Positions 6,631 to 14,154 of a DNA stretch of 64,000 bases are shown here, piece after piece. The notes under the pieces were generated by a model that saw only the letters and a list, made by a program, of their open reading frames with translations, made no database searches and was not told the origin of the DNA. This stretch comes from a virus: positions 1-64,000 of the IMG/VR virus record IMGVR_UViG_3300027793_000078; one strand, written 5' to 3'. Position 1 is the stretch's first letter; every line of letters starts with the position of its first letter. The translations under genes and the position numbers were made by a program.

Positions 6631-8001
6631 ATGGAACTACTTGACCCGCAGAAACAACACGCCAAGTTTCTTTTGGATAGTTTATATTTGAATGGTGTTG
6701 CCGACGACCTTAGTGACACTGGCACTGGAAAAACATTTGTTGCTTGCTGGATTGCAAAACAAATGAATTGTCCCATTGTTATCATTTGCCCCAACAGCGT
6801 AAAAATGATGTGGCAAAAAACGCTGGCTAAATTCGGAATTAAAAATCCTCTAATTATCAATTACGAATTGCTGGTTCGTGGCAATACAGAGTATCTTAAT
6901 TATGATTTGACCAAGTTTCATCGGACTGCCAAGTGGTGGTTGAGCGAAGGAATCAAAGTTAATTTTAGACAAGATAGTTTGGTTATTTTGGATGAACAGC
7001 ACAAGGGACGGGGATTGAACAGTCTTACGTCTGATTTGCTTATTGTTCTAAAAAACCAAAAATATAAGATTCTTGGTATGAGTGCAACTGCCGCAACCAG
7101 TGTTGCGGACATGAAAGCCATTGGCTACAAGGCAAATCTGCACAACGGAGAAAATTATCATCAATGGTGTAACGATCACGGTGCCCGTGTAAATCGTTAC
7201 GGTGGAATTGATTGGGACGCCGATCAAACGCCTGCAAAGCAAGGCATGGCACGTATTCACCACAATCTATTTAATATTCAAAAGATTGCCAGTCGAATGC
7301 GACGTGCGGACTTTGGGCATCTTTTTCCAGAAAATCGTGTATTTGCTGAAGTCTTTGACATCGGCGCAAATACAAATAAACTAAATCAAGTTTATTCACG
7401 AATGGAATTGGAACTTGATTTGCTTGACAAACGTGCGGCTGATTATAGCCAACACGCATTTGCGATCATTATGAAGGCTCGGCGTCAAGCTGAAATTCTC
7501 AAAACTCCAACAGCGGTGGATTTCATCGAAGATATGTTTGACGAAGGAATCAGTCCTGTTATTTTTGTCAATTTCGATGACACTGTGCAATCACTGACTC
7601 GGTTGCTCAATAAGAAAAAGTTCAATGGAAAAATTGGCTATCTGGTTGGTGGTCAAGACGAAAACGTTCGCAATCGTTACATTGATGACTTTCAAGCTGA
7701 CAAGCTGCGAATTTTTATTGCAAATATTCAGGCTGGAAATATGGGTGTCAGTCTGCATGATTTGAATGGAAAATTTCCACGGCACAGCTTGTTGTTTCCT
7801 TGTTGGAGTGCCGTCAATATTATTCAAGCCATTGGTCGAATTTATCGTGCGCTTGGCAAAACTCCTTGCATTCAACGGTTTTTTTATGCTAACGTGCCCG
7901 TCGAAGTTCGCATGGCAAGTCGAATCGGCAATCGTGTAAATAATTTGGATTGCTTGAACGATGGCGACGTAAATATGGAATATCAATTTCTGGCACAATG
8001 A
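6631..8001 (+). CDS. Superfamily 2 (SNF2-like) DNA helicase/translocase, 456 aa
   Basis: Walker A is DTGTGKT (about residues 29-35), motif II is DEQH in VILDEQHKG, motif III is SAT in GMSATAA, and motif VI is QAIGRIYRALGK near the C-terminus. Both RecA-like lobes are complete. The layout (compact N-terminal lobe, glutamine-containing motif VI) fits phage SNF2-type translocases that remodel DNA during replication, recombination or takeover. It is coupled to the next gene by an ATGA overlap. Confidence 0.85.
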   Translation: MELLDPQKQHAKFLLDSLYLNGVADDLSDTGTGKTFVACWIAKQMNCPIVIICPNSVKMMWQKTLAKFGIKNPLIINYELLVRGNTEYLNYDLTKFHRTAKWWLSEGIKVNFRQDSLVILDEQHKGRGLNSLTSDLLIVLKNQKYKILGMSATAATSVADMKAIGYKANLHNGENYHQWCNDHGARVNRYGGIDWDADQTPAKQGMARIHHNLFNIQKIASRMRRADFGHLFPENRVFAEVFDIGANTNKLNQVYSRMELELDLLDKRAADYSQHAFAIIMKARRQAEILKTPTAVDFIEDMFDEGISPVIFVNFDDTVQSLTRLLNKKKFNGKIGYLVGGQDENVRNRYIDDFQADKLRIFIANIQAGNMGVSLHDLNGKFPRHSLLFPCWSAVNIIQAIGRIYRALGKTPCIQRFFYANVPVEVRMASRIGNRVNNLDCLNDGDVNMEYQFLAQ

Positions 8002-8255
8002 TTAAAATTCTCGCATATAAATATCCTAGTAGTGCGGATATTGCAATGCAACGCACGGTAAAACCGTTGCACCATTCTGTATTGCAACAGAATGTGCAAG
8101 AAACAATTAAAAAATTATTGTTTGCAGACAAACACAATTATTTATTGATTGGTCTCGGCGGCAAATTGTTTGTTTGTGAACGTGTAAATGACAACACACA
8201 AACATACAGTCGTCGTGAAATTGAATATCATCCAAATCAAGATGACGTTTTTTGA
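7998..8255 (+). CDS. Hypothetical protein, 85 aa
   Basis: Starts within the helicase stop codon (ATGA), so it is translated from the helicase message. Residues 30-60 look helical, followed by a hydrophobic strand (YLLIGLGGKLFVCERV). No family recognised; the position suggests a helicase partner or regulator, which is only inference. Confidence 0.6.
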   Translation: MIKILAYKYPSSADIAMQRTVKPLHHSVLQQNVQETIKKLLFADKHNYLLIGLGGKLFVCERVNDNTQTYSRREIEYHPNQDDVF

Positions 8256-8427
8256 AACAAATAAAACTTTTATCACACTTTTACAAATCAACAATTTTTA
8301 TGTGAAGTGGTGGTACAATCAAATTGATTTAAATTTTGGCAAGATTATGTTTGCCAACAAGCGTTATGTGTGGTATGCTCACTTCTACAAGATAGAAATT
8401 GCATACGAGCAATTTCGTAATCAGTAA
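8242..8427 (+). CDS. Hypothetical aromatic-rich protein, 61 aa
   Basis: The ATG at 8242 (MTFFETNKTF) gives a 14-base overlap with the previous gene; an earlier start would overlap by 68 bases. Rich in Trp, Tyr and Phe (NNFYVKWWYNQIDLNFG). No family recognised. Confidence 0.5.
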   Translation: MTFFETNKTFITLLQINNFYVKWWYNQIDLNFGKIMFANKRYVWYAHFYKIEIAYEQFRNQ

Positions 8428-8435
8428 TTTAATGT

Positions 8436-8512
8436 GGCCTCGTAGCTCAAATGGCTAGAGCATTCCGTTTCTACCGGACTGGTTGGGGGTTCAAATCCCT
8501 CCGGGGCTACCA
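8436..8512 (+). tRNA. tRNA-Arg (anticodon UCU)
   Basis: Complete cloverleaf of 77 bases with encoded CCA: D arm GCTC/GAGC, anticodon loop TTTCTAC, T loop TTCAAAT, discriminator A. It would read AGA, a codon common in AT-rich genomes. The acceptor stem closes with a G1-U72 wobble instead of a Watson-Crick pair, a feature shared by most tRNAs in this window. Confidence 0.9.
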
Positions 8513-8524
8513 AAAAAATAAAAT

Positions 8525-8707
8525 ATGAGAACACCAATACGTGATAATCGCAGTCGTCCAATCGGTTATATTGATAACAATAGCCGATTGTTTGATAAAA
8601 CAGGTGGCAAATTGCTTGCCACCTACAACAAAGCAACCAATAGCACATATGGTGCCAACGGTAATTTGATAGGAAAAGGTAATTTACTTTTAACCAAAAT
8701 CAAATAA
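8525..8707 (+). CDS. Small conserved-looking protein, 60 aa
   Basis: The C-terminal segment (ATYNKATNSTYGANGNLIGKGNLL) resembles a short repeat seen in small bacterial and phage proteins that begin with a sequence such as PIRDNRSRPIGYID. Function unknown. It starts 12 bases after the tRNA and ends just before a strong terminator. Confidence 0.6.
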   Translation: MRTPIRDNRSRPIGYIDNNSRLFDKTGGKLLATYNKATNSTYGANGNLIGKGNLLLTKIK

Positions 8708-8708
8708 A

Positions 8709-8742
8709 AAAGAAATCCCCGGTTGTTAGCCGGGGATTTTTT
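8709..8742. terminator. Strong bidirectional terminator
   Basis: ATCCCCGG (8715-8722) pairs with CCGGGGAT (8730-8737) around a 7-base loop, with an A tract on the left and a T tract on the right. It separates the rightward block ending at 8707 from the leftward gene ending at 8741. Confidence 0.9.
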
Positions 8743-9022
8743 ATGCTGCAAAACTGTCAGTGTCGTCTTCCTTATCCAGCTTTATCAAATTATCATACAC
8801 GTCTGTGAGATTCATCATTTTTCCGAATTCAAATACATTTTTTAGTTTTACTTGAACGTGTGTATCGGAATTAAGAAAATCGGCTGGTGCTTGGGAGAAG
8901 ATATAAAGATCATCTGCCAATATTTTTGCCATTTCCAATGATGGAGCCATGGAAATACCCATACTCAATCCACCAACCATAAGCAATCTTTGTTTATCTG
9001 TCCATTTGAATTTTGTTTGCAT
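8741..9022 (-). CDS. Hypothetical protein, 93 aa
   Basis: The start at 9022 (MQTKFKWTDKQRLL) is preferred because the longer frame would overlap the upstream membrane-protein gene by over 130 bases. Helical, with a glycine/methionine-rich segment (MVGGLSMGISMAP) and an acidic C-terminus. Function unknown. Confidence 0.6.
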   Translation of the reverse strand: MQTKFKWTDKQRLLMVGGLSMGISMAPSLEMAKILADDLYIFSQAPADFLNSDTHVQVKLKNVFEFGKMMNLTDVYDNLIKLDKEDDTDSFAA

Positions 9023-9027
9023 AACGG

Positions 9028-9195
9028 TTAATTGGTAAAATGAGTAACCAACTTGTAAATTGCCCAAATGATTGCGACCGGCAAACAAAAAATGCCGATG
9101 ATGTAAAGTAGAATCATTGCAACAAATGATCCAACGGCACCGCCCATAAGCAATACAGCGAACCAATCTTTGATTTTATTTTTAATACGTTTCAT
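9028..9195 (-). CDS. Small membrane protein, 55 aa
   Basis: Start at 9195 (MKRIKNKIKDWF) gives a basic N-terminus, then two closely spaced hydrophobic stretches (AVLLMGGAVGSFVAMILLYIIG and LPVAIIWAIY). One hairpin or two passes are possible. Function unknown. Confidence 0.6.
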   Translation of the reverse strand: MKRIKNKIKDWFAVLLMGGAVGSFVAMILLYIIGIFCLPVAIIWAIYKLVTHFTN

Positions 9196-9200
9196 AAATT

Positions 9201-9365
9201 TTAATTGCCTCCCAACAGTTGACCAACTTCCCAATGCTCCAATGGTTCGCCGTTAAACAACAGATAATTGCTGTGAGTTTGAGTCTGCTTGTCAAGTAGA
9301 CAAACAATAACACTTTTGAGTTTGAGAGTATCCCAAATTAGTTTATACGGATTAGAATCATTCAT
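9201..9365 (-). CDS. Small hypothetical protein, 54 aa
   Basis: ATG at 9365, TAA at 9203-9201. The start overlaps the upstream gene's stop (ATGA) and the end lies 5 bases before the membrane-protein start, so it fills the gap exactly. Contains a hydrophobic strand (SVIVCLL) and no motif. Confidence 0.6.
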   Translation of the reverse strand: MNDSNPYKLIWDTLKLKSVIVCLLDKQTQTHSNYLLFNGEPLEHWEVGQLLGGN

Positions 9366-9712
9366 TGCACACCCAATTCCTGTTCAATTTTTTCGGTTCG
9401 TCCCATCCAAGGTTGGGCTTTGATATTCATAAACCAATCTTGCATAGAAGGAATGCGTCCCAAATCCTCTTTTACGTGCTGTTCTGCAACGTAGCGAGTC
9501 GGCAAAACATTGCCATTGCTGAGTGTGATAGTAACACCAAAAATGCGTTCACACAAGAAAATTCCTTCGGCATGATGCCTCAATGCACGATGGCGAAAAT
9601 CGCCCATCATCATTTTGCTTTCATCGAACCAATTATGAATTGGAAGATAATCTTCAACCTTGCCGCCCCACTTTTTGACGCTGCTCAACGCATGATTATA
9701 TGGATGACTCAT
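9362..9712 (-). CDS. DUF6915-like protein, 116 aa
   Basis: The sequence HPYNHALSSVKKWGGKVEDY, then IHNWFDESK, FRHRALRHHAEG, IFG, and EQHVKEDLGRIPSMQDW near the C-terminus follows the family annotated as DUF6915, found in bacteria and phages with unknown function. The many conserved His, Asp and Glu residues suggest a metal-binding helical fold. A divergent second copy of the same family is at 50447-51139. Confidence 0.75.
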   Translation of the reverse strand: MSHPYNHALSSVKKWGGKVEDYLPIHNWFDESKMMMGDFRHRALRHHAEGIFLCERIFGVTITLSNGNVLPTRYVAEQHVKEDLGRIPSMQDWFMNIKAQPWMGRTEKIEQELGVQ

Positions 9713-9733
9713 ATTGTGGCGTTCAGCTTAGGC

Positions 9734-10060
9734 TCAATTTTCCTGACAGTCAACACCCGTTTTGAGATATTTTGTGATGCGACGTTCCCATTCTTCGATT
9801 GAAATTGCTTTTTTGTAATCGGTTGCCGCTTCTAATTTCAGAAAATCACAGGTTTCGCTAGTGGCACAGCTTTTAAATCCAAACCATTGAACGATGCAGC
9901 AACTCAAAATAAAAGCCGTGGTTTCAATGCCGCCAGCAACATAAGGTAGTTTATCATTATCGTTTGGAAGTGAGGAGTTCCATTCAATTCCATAATGGCA
10001 AATTTCAGCAAGCAAATTGATTTTTCGCTTCACTTCCAAACTATCAAAGTTCAAATTCAT
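9734..10060 (-). CDS. Hypothetical cysteine-containing protein, 108 aa
   Basis: Helical protein with a hydrophobic central stretch (TTAFILSCCIVQWFG) and five cysteines, probably a buried core rather than a membrane segment. It has its own promoter with the -10 ending 6 bases before the ATG. No family recognised. Confidence 0.6.
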   Translation of the reverse strand: MNLNFDSLEVKRKINLLAEICHYGIEWNSSLPNDNDKLPYVAGGIETTAFILSCCIVQWFGFKSCATSETCDFLKLEAATDYKKAISIEEWERRITKYLKTGVDCQEN

Positions 10061-10066
10061 GGTATG

Positions 10067-10095
10067 AAATTAGGTTATTGTTTGTTGGTTGTCAA
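10067..10095 (-). promoter_or_regulatory. Sigma70-type promoter for the gene at 9734-10060
   Basis: TTGACA (10095-10090), 17-base spacer, TAATTT (10072-10067). Six bases separate the -10 from the ATG, predicting a leaderless transcript. Confidence 0.6.
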
Positions 10096-10141
10096 CTTCT
10101 TTTTACGAAAAATAAGGTCAGTTCAATTTATTCTGCTTAAT

Positions 10142-10519
10142 TCAGCGATAAATTTGCCGCAAAAACTCATTTGCTTTTGCAACAATTTCTGCGTCATTTG
10201 TTTTTCCTAGAACTTGGTTTCCGTCAATTCTTCCAACAAAAATCACAGTATTGTCTTTTTCAAAACTAATGTCAAGACGATGATTTTTTCCATGAAAGAA
10301 TTCCATAGCTATTGCGCCATCATGTTCGGGATAAGGATCGGGGCGAGTTTCTGTATTAATATCAAATACAGAATTTAGATTTTTTACGAATTCTTTTGCA
10401 CGGCGGCAAACATCCAAAGAAATTGGAATTTCTCCTTCGTTTCCCCAATTAGGGAATGATGATTCATTACAAATTTGATCGATTTGTTCCAATAATTCTC
10501 TAGTTATTTCAACTGCCAT
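10142..10519 (-). CDS. Hypothetical protein, 125 aa
   Basis: N-terminal helical half (LEQIDQIC, then SLDVCRRAKEFVKNL) and a beta-rich C-terminal half built around HDGAIAMEFFHGKNHRLDISF. The helix followed by a D-G-x-I-x-M-E-F strand resembles small antitoxin-associated or phage proteins of unknown role. No catalytic residues are apparent. Confidence 0.6.
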   Translation of the reverse strand: MAVEITRELLEQIDQICNESSFPNWGNEGEIPISLDVCRRAKEFVKNLNSVFDINTETRPDPYPEHDGAIAMEFFHGKNHRLDISFEKDNTVIFVGRIDGNQVLGKTNDAEIVAKANEFLRQIYR

Positions 10520-10565
10520 ATAAAATTATTCGTTCTTCCTTGACGGCTTACAGAATAGATTCTTC

Positions 10566-10892
10566 CTATTCTGGATAATCGGAATGATCCGCGTGGAAGT
10601 CCGTCAATCGCTCCATTATTTTTTCTGCCCAATCGTTCAAATTTTTATCAATAGCCTTTTCGATCAAATCGATTTCTTCTGCCGTAAATCCGTTTTTATC
10701 CCATTCAGTCTCGTCAATTACAGCATAATCAACACCTTTGTCAATTCCTTTGCTGCCCCAATATTCGTAAGGCCCAATGCCATCATTGTCAATGCTGAAT
10801 TTGCATTTTACTTCAATTTCAGCATAATATACATCTGTGTTCTCATTTCCAACAACCGGCAGTTCAACTTTAATGGTAAAAGTTTCAGTCAC
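10566..10892 (-). CDS. Hypothetical acidic protein, 108 aa
   Basis: Starts at a GTG (10892) that sits 6 bases after a good -10, which supports this start. Beta-rich first half and a helical second half (TAEEIDLIEKAIDKNLNDW). Strongly acidic. Function unknown. Confidence 0.6.
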   Translation of the reverse strand: MTETFTIKVELPVVGNENTDVYYAEIEVKCKFSIDNDGIGPYEYWGSKGIDKGVDYAVIDETEWDKNGFTAEEIDLIEKAIDKNLNDWAEKIMERLTDFHADHSDYPE

Positions 10893-10898
10893 GCAAAT

Positions 10899-10926
10899 AG
10901 TCTATTGTTGGAAATGAAAAAGTCAA
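10899..10926 (-). promoter_or_regulatory. Sigma70-type promoter for the gene at 10566-10892
   Basis: TTGACT (10926-10921), 16-base spacer, TAGACT (10904-10899), 6 bases before the GTG start. The -35 overlaps the end of the upstream gene. Confidence 0.55.
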
Positions 10927-11426
10927 GCGGTTTTTGTAGGATTTCCTGCAAACCTTTTTATTTGTCCCTTGGCGAGACTAAAATCAAATTCAAAATTACT
11001 TGTTTCAACGCTTGTAACACGCTCATTGTATTCCAAATTAATTTTTCCGGTGGCAACGTCAATGGTAAAGGTGCCGAAGCTGCCTTCGTTAATTTCCCAT
11101 CCATCGTGGGATGTTTCCAACGTATTATAACAAATATGTTCAATCACTTCCTCAAGATTCGATTCACGAATTTCGGTAACTGGTTCCACAGTACCGTCTG
11201 GATTGTATTGACGACCGATAATAAATTTAACTTTACCAACCTTGATTGCCTTCAAGTCAACGTCGCTGCCGTCTTCGCTAATACAGGTAATACTGTCAAT
11301 TTGACCACTGTCACCACAGCCGTCAAAAGTAACTTCAATTTTTTCGATACCGAGTAGCTTAATCGCATTAGCAATGGCGGACGAATCGTTTGTAGACGTA
11401 ATGTTATTATTATTTTCAGTGTTCAT
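10923..11426 (-). CDS. DUF6878-like hypothetical protein, 167 aa
   Basis: Contains I-E-x-x-F-D-G-x-G-D-S-G-Q-I near residue 32 and a later GWEINEGSFGTFTID segment followed by a strand with N and R (NLEYNERV). This order resembles the family annotated DUF6878, of unknown function, from plasmids and phages; I recall it from the pattern only. The first 20 residues are Asn/Ser-rich and probably disordered. Confidence 0.6.
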   Translation of the reverse strand: MNTENNNNITSTNDSSAIANAIKLLGIEKIEVTFDGCGDSGQIDSITCISEDGSDVDLKAIKVGKVKFIIGRQYNPDGTVEPVTEIRESNLEEVIEHICYNTLETSHDGWEINEGSFGTFTIDVATGKINLEYNERVTSVETSNFEFDFSLAKGQIKRFAGNPTKTA

Positions 11427-11439
11427 AGTTGACGGTGAT

Positions 11440-11468
11440 AGAATATTTGTTCCCTCACCCTATGTCAA
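11440..11468 (-). promoter_or_regulatory. Sigma70-type promoter for the gene at 10923-11426
   Basis: TTGACA (11468-11463), 17-base spacer, TATTCT (11445-11440), 13 bases upstream of the ATG. A near-consensus promoter. Confidence 0.7.
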
Positions 11469-11473
11469 CAAAA

Positions 11474-11510
11474 GAATGCGCCGGAAGGAAATTTTCCTTC
11501 CGGCGCGAAA
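11474..11510 (-). terminator. Terminator after the AT-hook protein gene
   Basis: GCGCCGGAAGG (11478-11488) and CCTTCCGGCGC (11496-11506) form an 11-bp GC-rich stem. Leftward it is followed by ATTCTTTTG. It insulates the gene at 11541-12218 from the promoter just downstream. Confidence 0.75.
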
Positions 11511-11540
11511 CCTACTCAAAGAAACATTTGTTTCGTTGAC

Positions 11541-12218
11541 TTAGGCCGTAACCGCATCAGTGGCGGCAGGAATTTCGACGGCAGGCGCCGGATCAACCGG
11601 AGCCGCAACATCGGCAACCGGAACCGTCACGGCATTGGACTTGGACTTCTTGGCAGACTTGGCCTTGCCGGTCTTGCCCTTGCCCTTGCCCTTGCCAACC
11701 TTGGTGGTCTTGGTCGCCTTGGTCTTGGCCTTGGTCTTGGCCTTGGTCGCCGTGGCCTTGGCGGGAGCAACACCGTCGTCAAACGTGTAGCTCACACTGT
11801 CCTTGGCAATGCGCTTGTGAGTCGCACGGTGCGAGTGCGTGTTATACTTGACACCCTCGCCGTGGACCGCAACATCATACTCCATGCCAACCGGCACATA
11901 AACGACCTTGCGCTCACCCTTGCCGTCCTTAGCAGGACGACCGCGCCCAACAGGCTCGCCGTTCAGCAAGATGACACGCCGCGCCCAATACGTGGTGCCA
12001 CGGGGAGTATACTCACGCTTCTCGCCGTTGCGCTGGCGAGCAGCCTTACCCGGAGTCTCGGCAACCGGAGCGGTGGTTTGGGTCTCGGTCTCGGTGGCAG
12101 CAGTGACATCGGTTCCGCCGAGAATGTCGGCGGCAACGGTCGCAACCGAATGCTCAACAGCGGAAACGGTCTCGGTGGCAGTGGCAACGGCAGTGGTAAC
12201 TTCAGTGTTCTCAGTCAT
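11541..12218 (-). CDS. Histone-H1-like basic protein with AT-hook, 225 aa
   Basis: Start at 12218 (MTENTEVTTAV) is chosen because the upstream extension has no support. Residues 1-55 are Ala/Thr/Glu-rich and probably disordered, residues 55-130 contain an AT-hook core (GRGRPAKDGKGERK) inside a small ordered segment, and residues 140-190 are a Lys/Ala tract (repeated KAKTKA and GKGKGK) like bacterial histone-H1-like proteins. It probably coats or bends DNA, phage or host. The gene is far richer in G+C than all neighbours and uses a narrow codon set, consistent with recent acquisition or selection for very high expression. Confidence 0.7.
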   Translation of the reverse strand: MTENTEVTTAVATATETVSAVEHSVATVAADILGGTDVTAATETETQTTAPVAETPGKAARQRNGEKREYTPRGTTYWARRVILLNGEPVGRGRPAKDGKGERKVVYVPVGMEYDVAVHGEGVKYNTHSHRATHKRIAKDSVSYTFDDGVAPAKATATKAKTKAKTKATKTTKVGKGKGKGKTGKAKSAKKSKSNAVTVPVADVAAPVDPAPAVEIPAATDAVTA

Positions 12219-12414
12219 GTTATTTTTTCTTTCTACGTGTTTTAGTTTGTTTGATTGAGTGTCGATCACCATGACCGCCTCAATCGTTACGCCATTAAGC
12301 TACTCGCCTTAATCGACGAACGCAACACCTTTTTTCAGAAATCTTCATCGGCAAATGCAACGTCCATCGCGGCTATTGCAGGATTGGTGCCAAGTCAAAG
12401 GGCAATTTCAGGTC

Positions 12415-12450
12415 TGGTGAATCTATAGATAGTATAGATAGCAGTCACCA
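12415..12450. repeat. Tandem 9-bp repeat inside an inverted repeat
   Basis: Two identical copies of TATAGATAG (12424-12432, 12433-12441) lie between TGGTGA (12415-12420) and its complement TCACCA (12445-12450). The layout suggests a protein-binding site upstream of the AT-hook gene or a hairpin. Confidence 0.6.
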
Positions 12451-13123
12451 TGCCAACTCCGGAAAAATTTTTGCTAAAAACTGATTGATTTTTTTCTGAA
12501 TGCGGAAATTAAAACCGGTTAAAAAATAATTTTCAAAAAAATGTCAATTTAAAAATGAAAAAAACTAAAACGTTAATTTGCAAGAATTTACAAATAATTT
12601 TTTTTTGCAAATATATAATTTATTAATTTATAAGAAATTAAATGATAATTGTATTTTTAACAATTATTATTAACATTTTTTTTGTTGTAGAAAGACTAAA
12701 AAACAACCAACATAAAACAGCGTAGAACGAAAATAAGATTAAATGAATGTAAATTTTACAGTGATGTGATAAAAAATGGACTAACAATTCATTTTAGTTG
12801 AATAATTTACAAATGTTCTAATTCATCATTTTCTTTTTCGTTGAACAAACAATCTGTAATTAAGATATATCCAAATATCATGTTGTGTAATATTATTGTA
12901 CCAAACAAAAAAGCAATGGGTAAATGCGATATGATGTCTGTCATATTTAGTTTAGTTTAGATTAATAAGTAATAACATACCACCATATATATAAAAAATA
13001 AAAATTATTAATTATAGATTTTTTTATGTTTTTAGAAAGTCTGTTATTAATTTTGCGTGTGGGGTGTATATTGAATTGGGGGCGGGGGCGTTAAATAAAT
13101 ACTCTCTATGGGTAGGGGATGTA

Positions 13124-13130
13124 TATTTAT
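13124..13130 (+). promoter_or_regulatory. TATTTAT element before the gene at 13142
   Basis: Candidate phage promoter element, 11 bases upstream of the ATG. This is the longest of the regular spacings (3-11 bases) seen for the motif. Confidence 0.4.
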
Positions 13131-13141
13131 TATTAACACTT

Positions 13142-14149
13142 ATGAAATATATAGATTATTACAAACATCTATTAATAGAAGATTTAAGAAGTGAAAGCGA
13201 TGAGTATTATTATCATATAACGCTTGCTCCATATCTTGAGACTATATTAGTTAAGGGACTACAAATCGGCAAAAAGGCTACTGTAAGTAATTACAGCGAA
13301 CATAGCCGTGGAAAAATCTTTTTGTGTGATATTGGTGTAGTTGACTGGTGGAAATATAATATTGAACAGCATGCGTTTCATCAATTTGATGATGAAAAAT
13401 TTCATGAAGTTGCCGTTGTTAAAATCAAGAAAGATAAACTGAAAAATGTATATGTAGATGAAATTGGTAGTGAAGACAGTAGAGGTAATTGTTATTATGT
13501 AACCAATGACATTCCTGCTAATTTTATTGAAATTCATGAAAAAGATGGGGCGGATAAAAATTTAACCGAATCGACATGGAGTGGATGGGGAAATATTACG
13601 AGTGTTGATAAAGAAGAATTTAAAGATATTTTGGTTAAGTACATGGAATATATAAATCGCGTATATAGTAAAGAATTGAGCAGTCAAAAAACATTACGTA
13701 TTAAAAAATTACTTGATGCAATAGATTCCACTGATTCAAAGGATGCATCTAAGATATTAGCTAGATTTGACATGGAAACAAGAATGAGCATAAGTGATTT
13801 CATTCCACTGAACAATAAAGGCGCAAACAAGGTATTTGACTTTCTTTATGAGAAATCAAAACAATATATTGAGCCTTTTCGGATTGTTGATTCTGATATT
13901 ACATTAAACAATGTCGCCAAATATAATAATAACAATATGGGAGATGTTAAAATATATGGTTTACAAGATCATAGACCGATTGTAGATTTTGGCAGCGGTA
14001 AATATACATTTGATGAAGAATTTATAAAAACTACAACAAATACCAATGAATTCTATCTGGATATTGGTCAAAACTGGAAAATAATCAATTTTAAAGACGT
14101 ATTACGCAAAATACATGCAGCAATAGATAATTATTATCGTACCCATTAA
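13142..14149 (+). CDS. ADP-ribosyltransferase-like cargo protein with capsid-targeting-type N-terminus, 335 aa
   Basis: The ATG at 13142 yields MKYIDYYKHLLIE, the leader shared by neighbouring genes. Residues 20-140 follow the fold of KptA/Tpt1-type ADP-ribosyltransferases: YHITLAPYLETILVKGLQIG (the H of an H-Y/T-E type site and the KGL turn), a GKIFLCD strand, VAVVKIKKDKL, then YYVTNDIPANFIEIHE ending with the late acidic residue. The last 150 residues are a separate domain without a match. Known relatives remove 2'-phosphates from RNA or ADP-ribosylate targets. T4 Alt is a packaged ADP-ribosyltransferase, which is an attractive parallel but inference. Confidence 0.6.
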   Translation: MKYIDYYKHLLIEDLRSESDEYYYHITLAPYLETILVKGLQIGKKATVSNYSEHSRGKIFLCDIGVVDWWKYNIEQHAFHQFDDEKFHEVAVVKIKKDKLKNVYVDEIGSEDSRGNCYYVTNDIPANFIEIHEKDGADKNLTESTWSGWGNITSVDKEEFKDILVKYMEYINRVYSKELSSQKTLRIKKLLDAIDSTDSKDASKILARFDMETRMSISDFIPLNNKGANKVFDFLYEKSKQYIEPFRIVDSDITLNNVAKYNNNNMGDVKIYGLQDHRPIVDFGSGKYTFDEEFIKTTTNTNEFYLDIGQNWKIINFKDVLRKIHAAIDNYYRTH

Positions 14150-14154
14150 ATAAG

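Larger units (their letters stand above)
12219..13141. other. Divergent non-coding region
   Basis: About 920 bases between the leftward AT-hook gene and the rightward cargo genes. The first 260 bases have ordinary composition and carry a perfect tandem repeat TATAGATAG-TATAGATAG (12424-12441) flanked by TGGTGA and TCACCA, a probable operator or hairpin. The remaining 600 bases are extremely AT-rich with A and T runs. A promoter region, and possibly an origin or DNA-unwinding element, would fit. No ORF is convincing. Confidence 0.5.

Noticed and set aside
10584-11357. 257-codon frame on the plus strand
   Set aside because: Antisense to two leftward genes with good promoters and a recognisable GDSGQI-type motif. 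The plus translation is Phe/Ile/Asn-rich without domains.
11560-12258. Long open frames on the plus strand across the AT-hook gene
   Set aside because: High GC content removes stop codons in all frames. The minus frame has a Shine-Dalgarno-like purine stretch, AT-hook core and a terminator.
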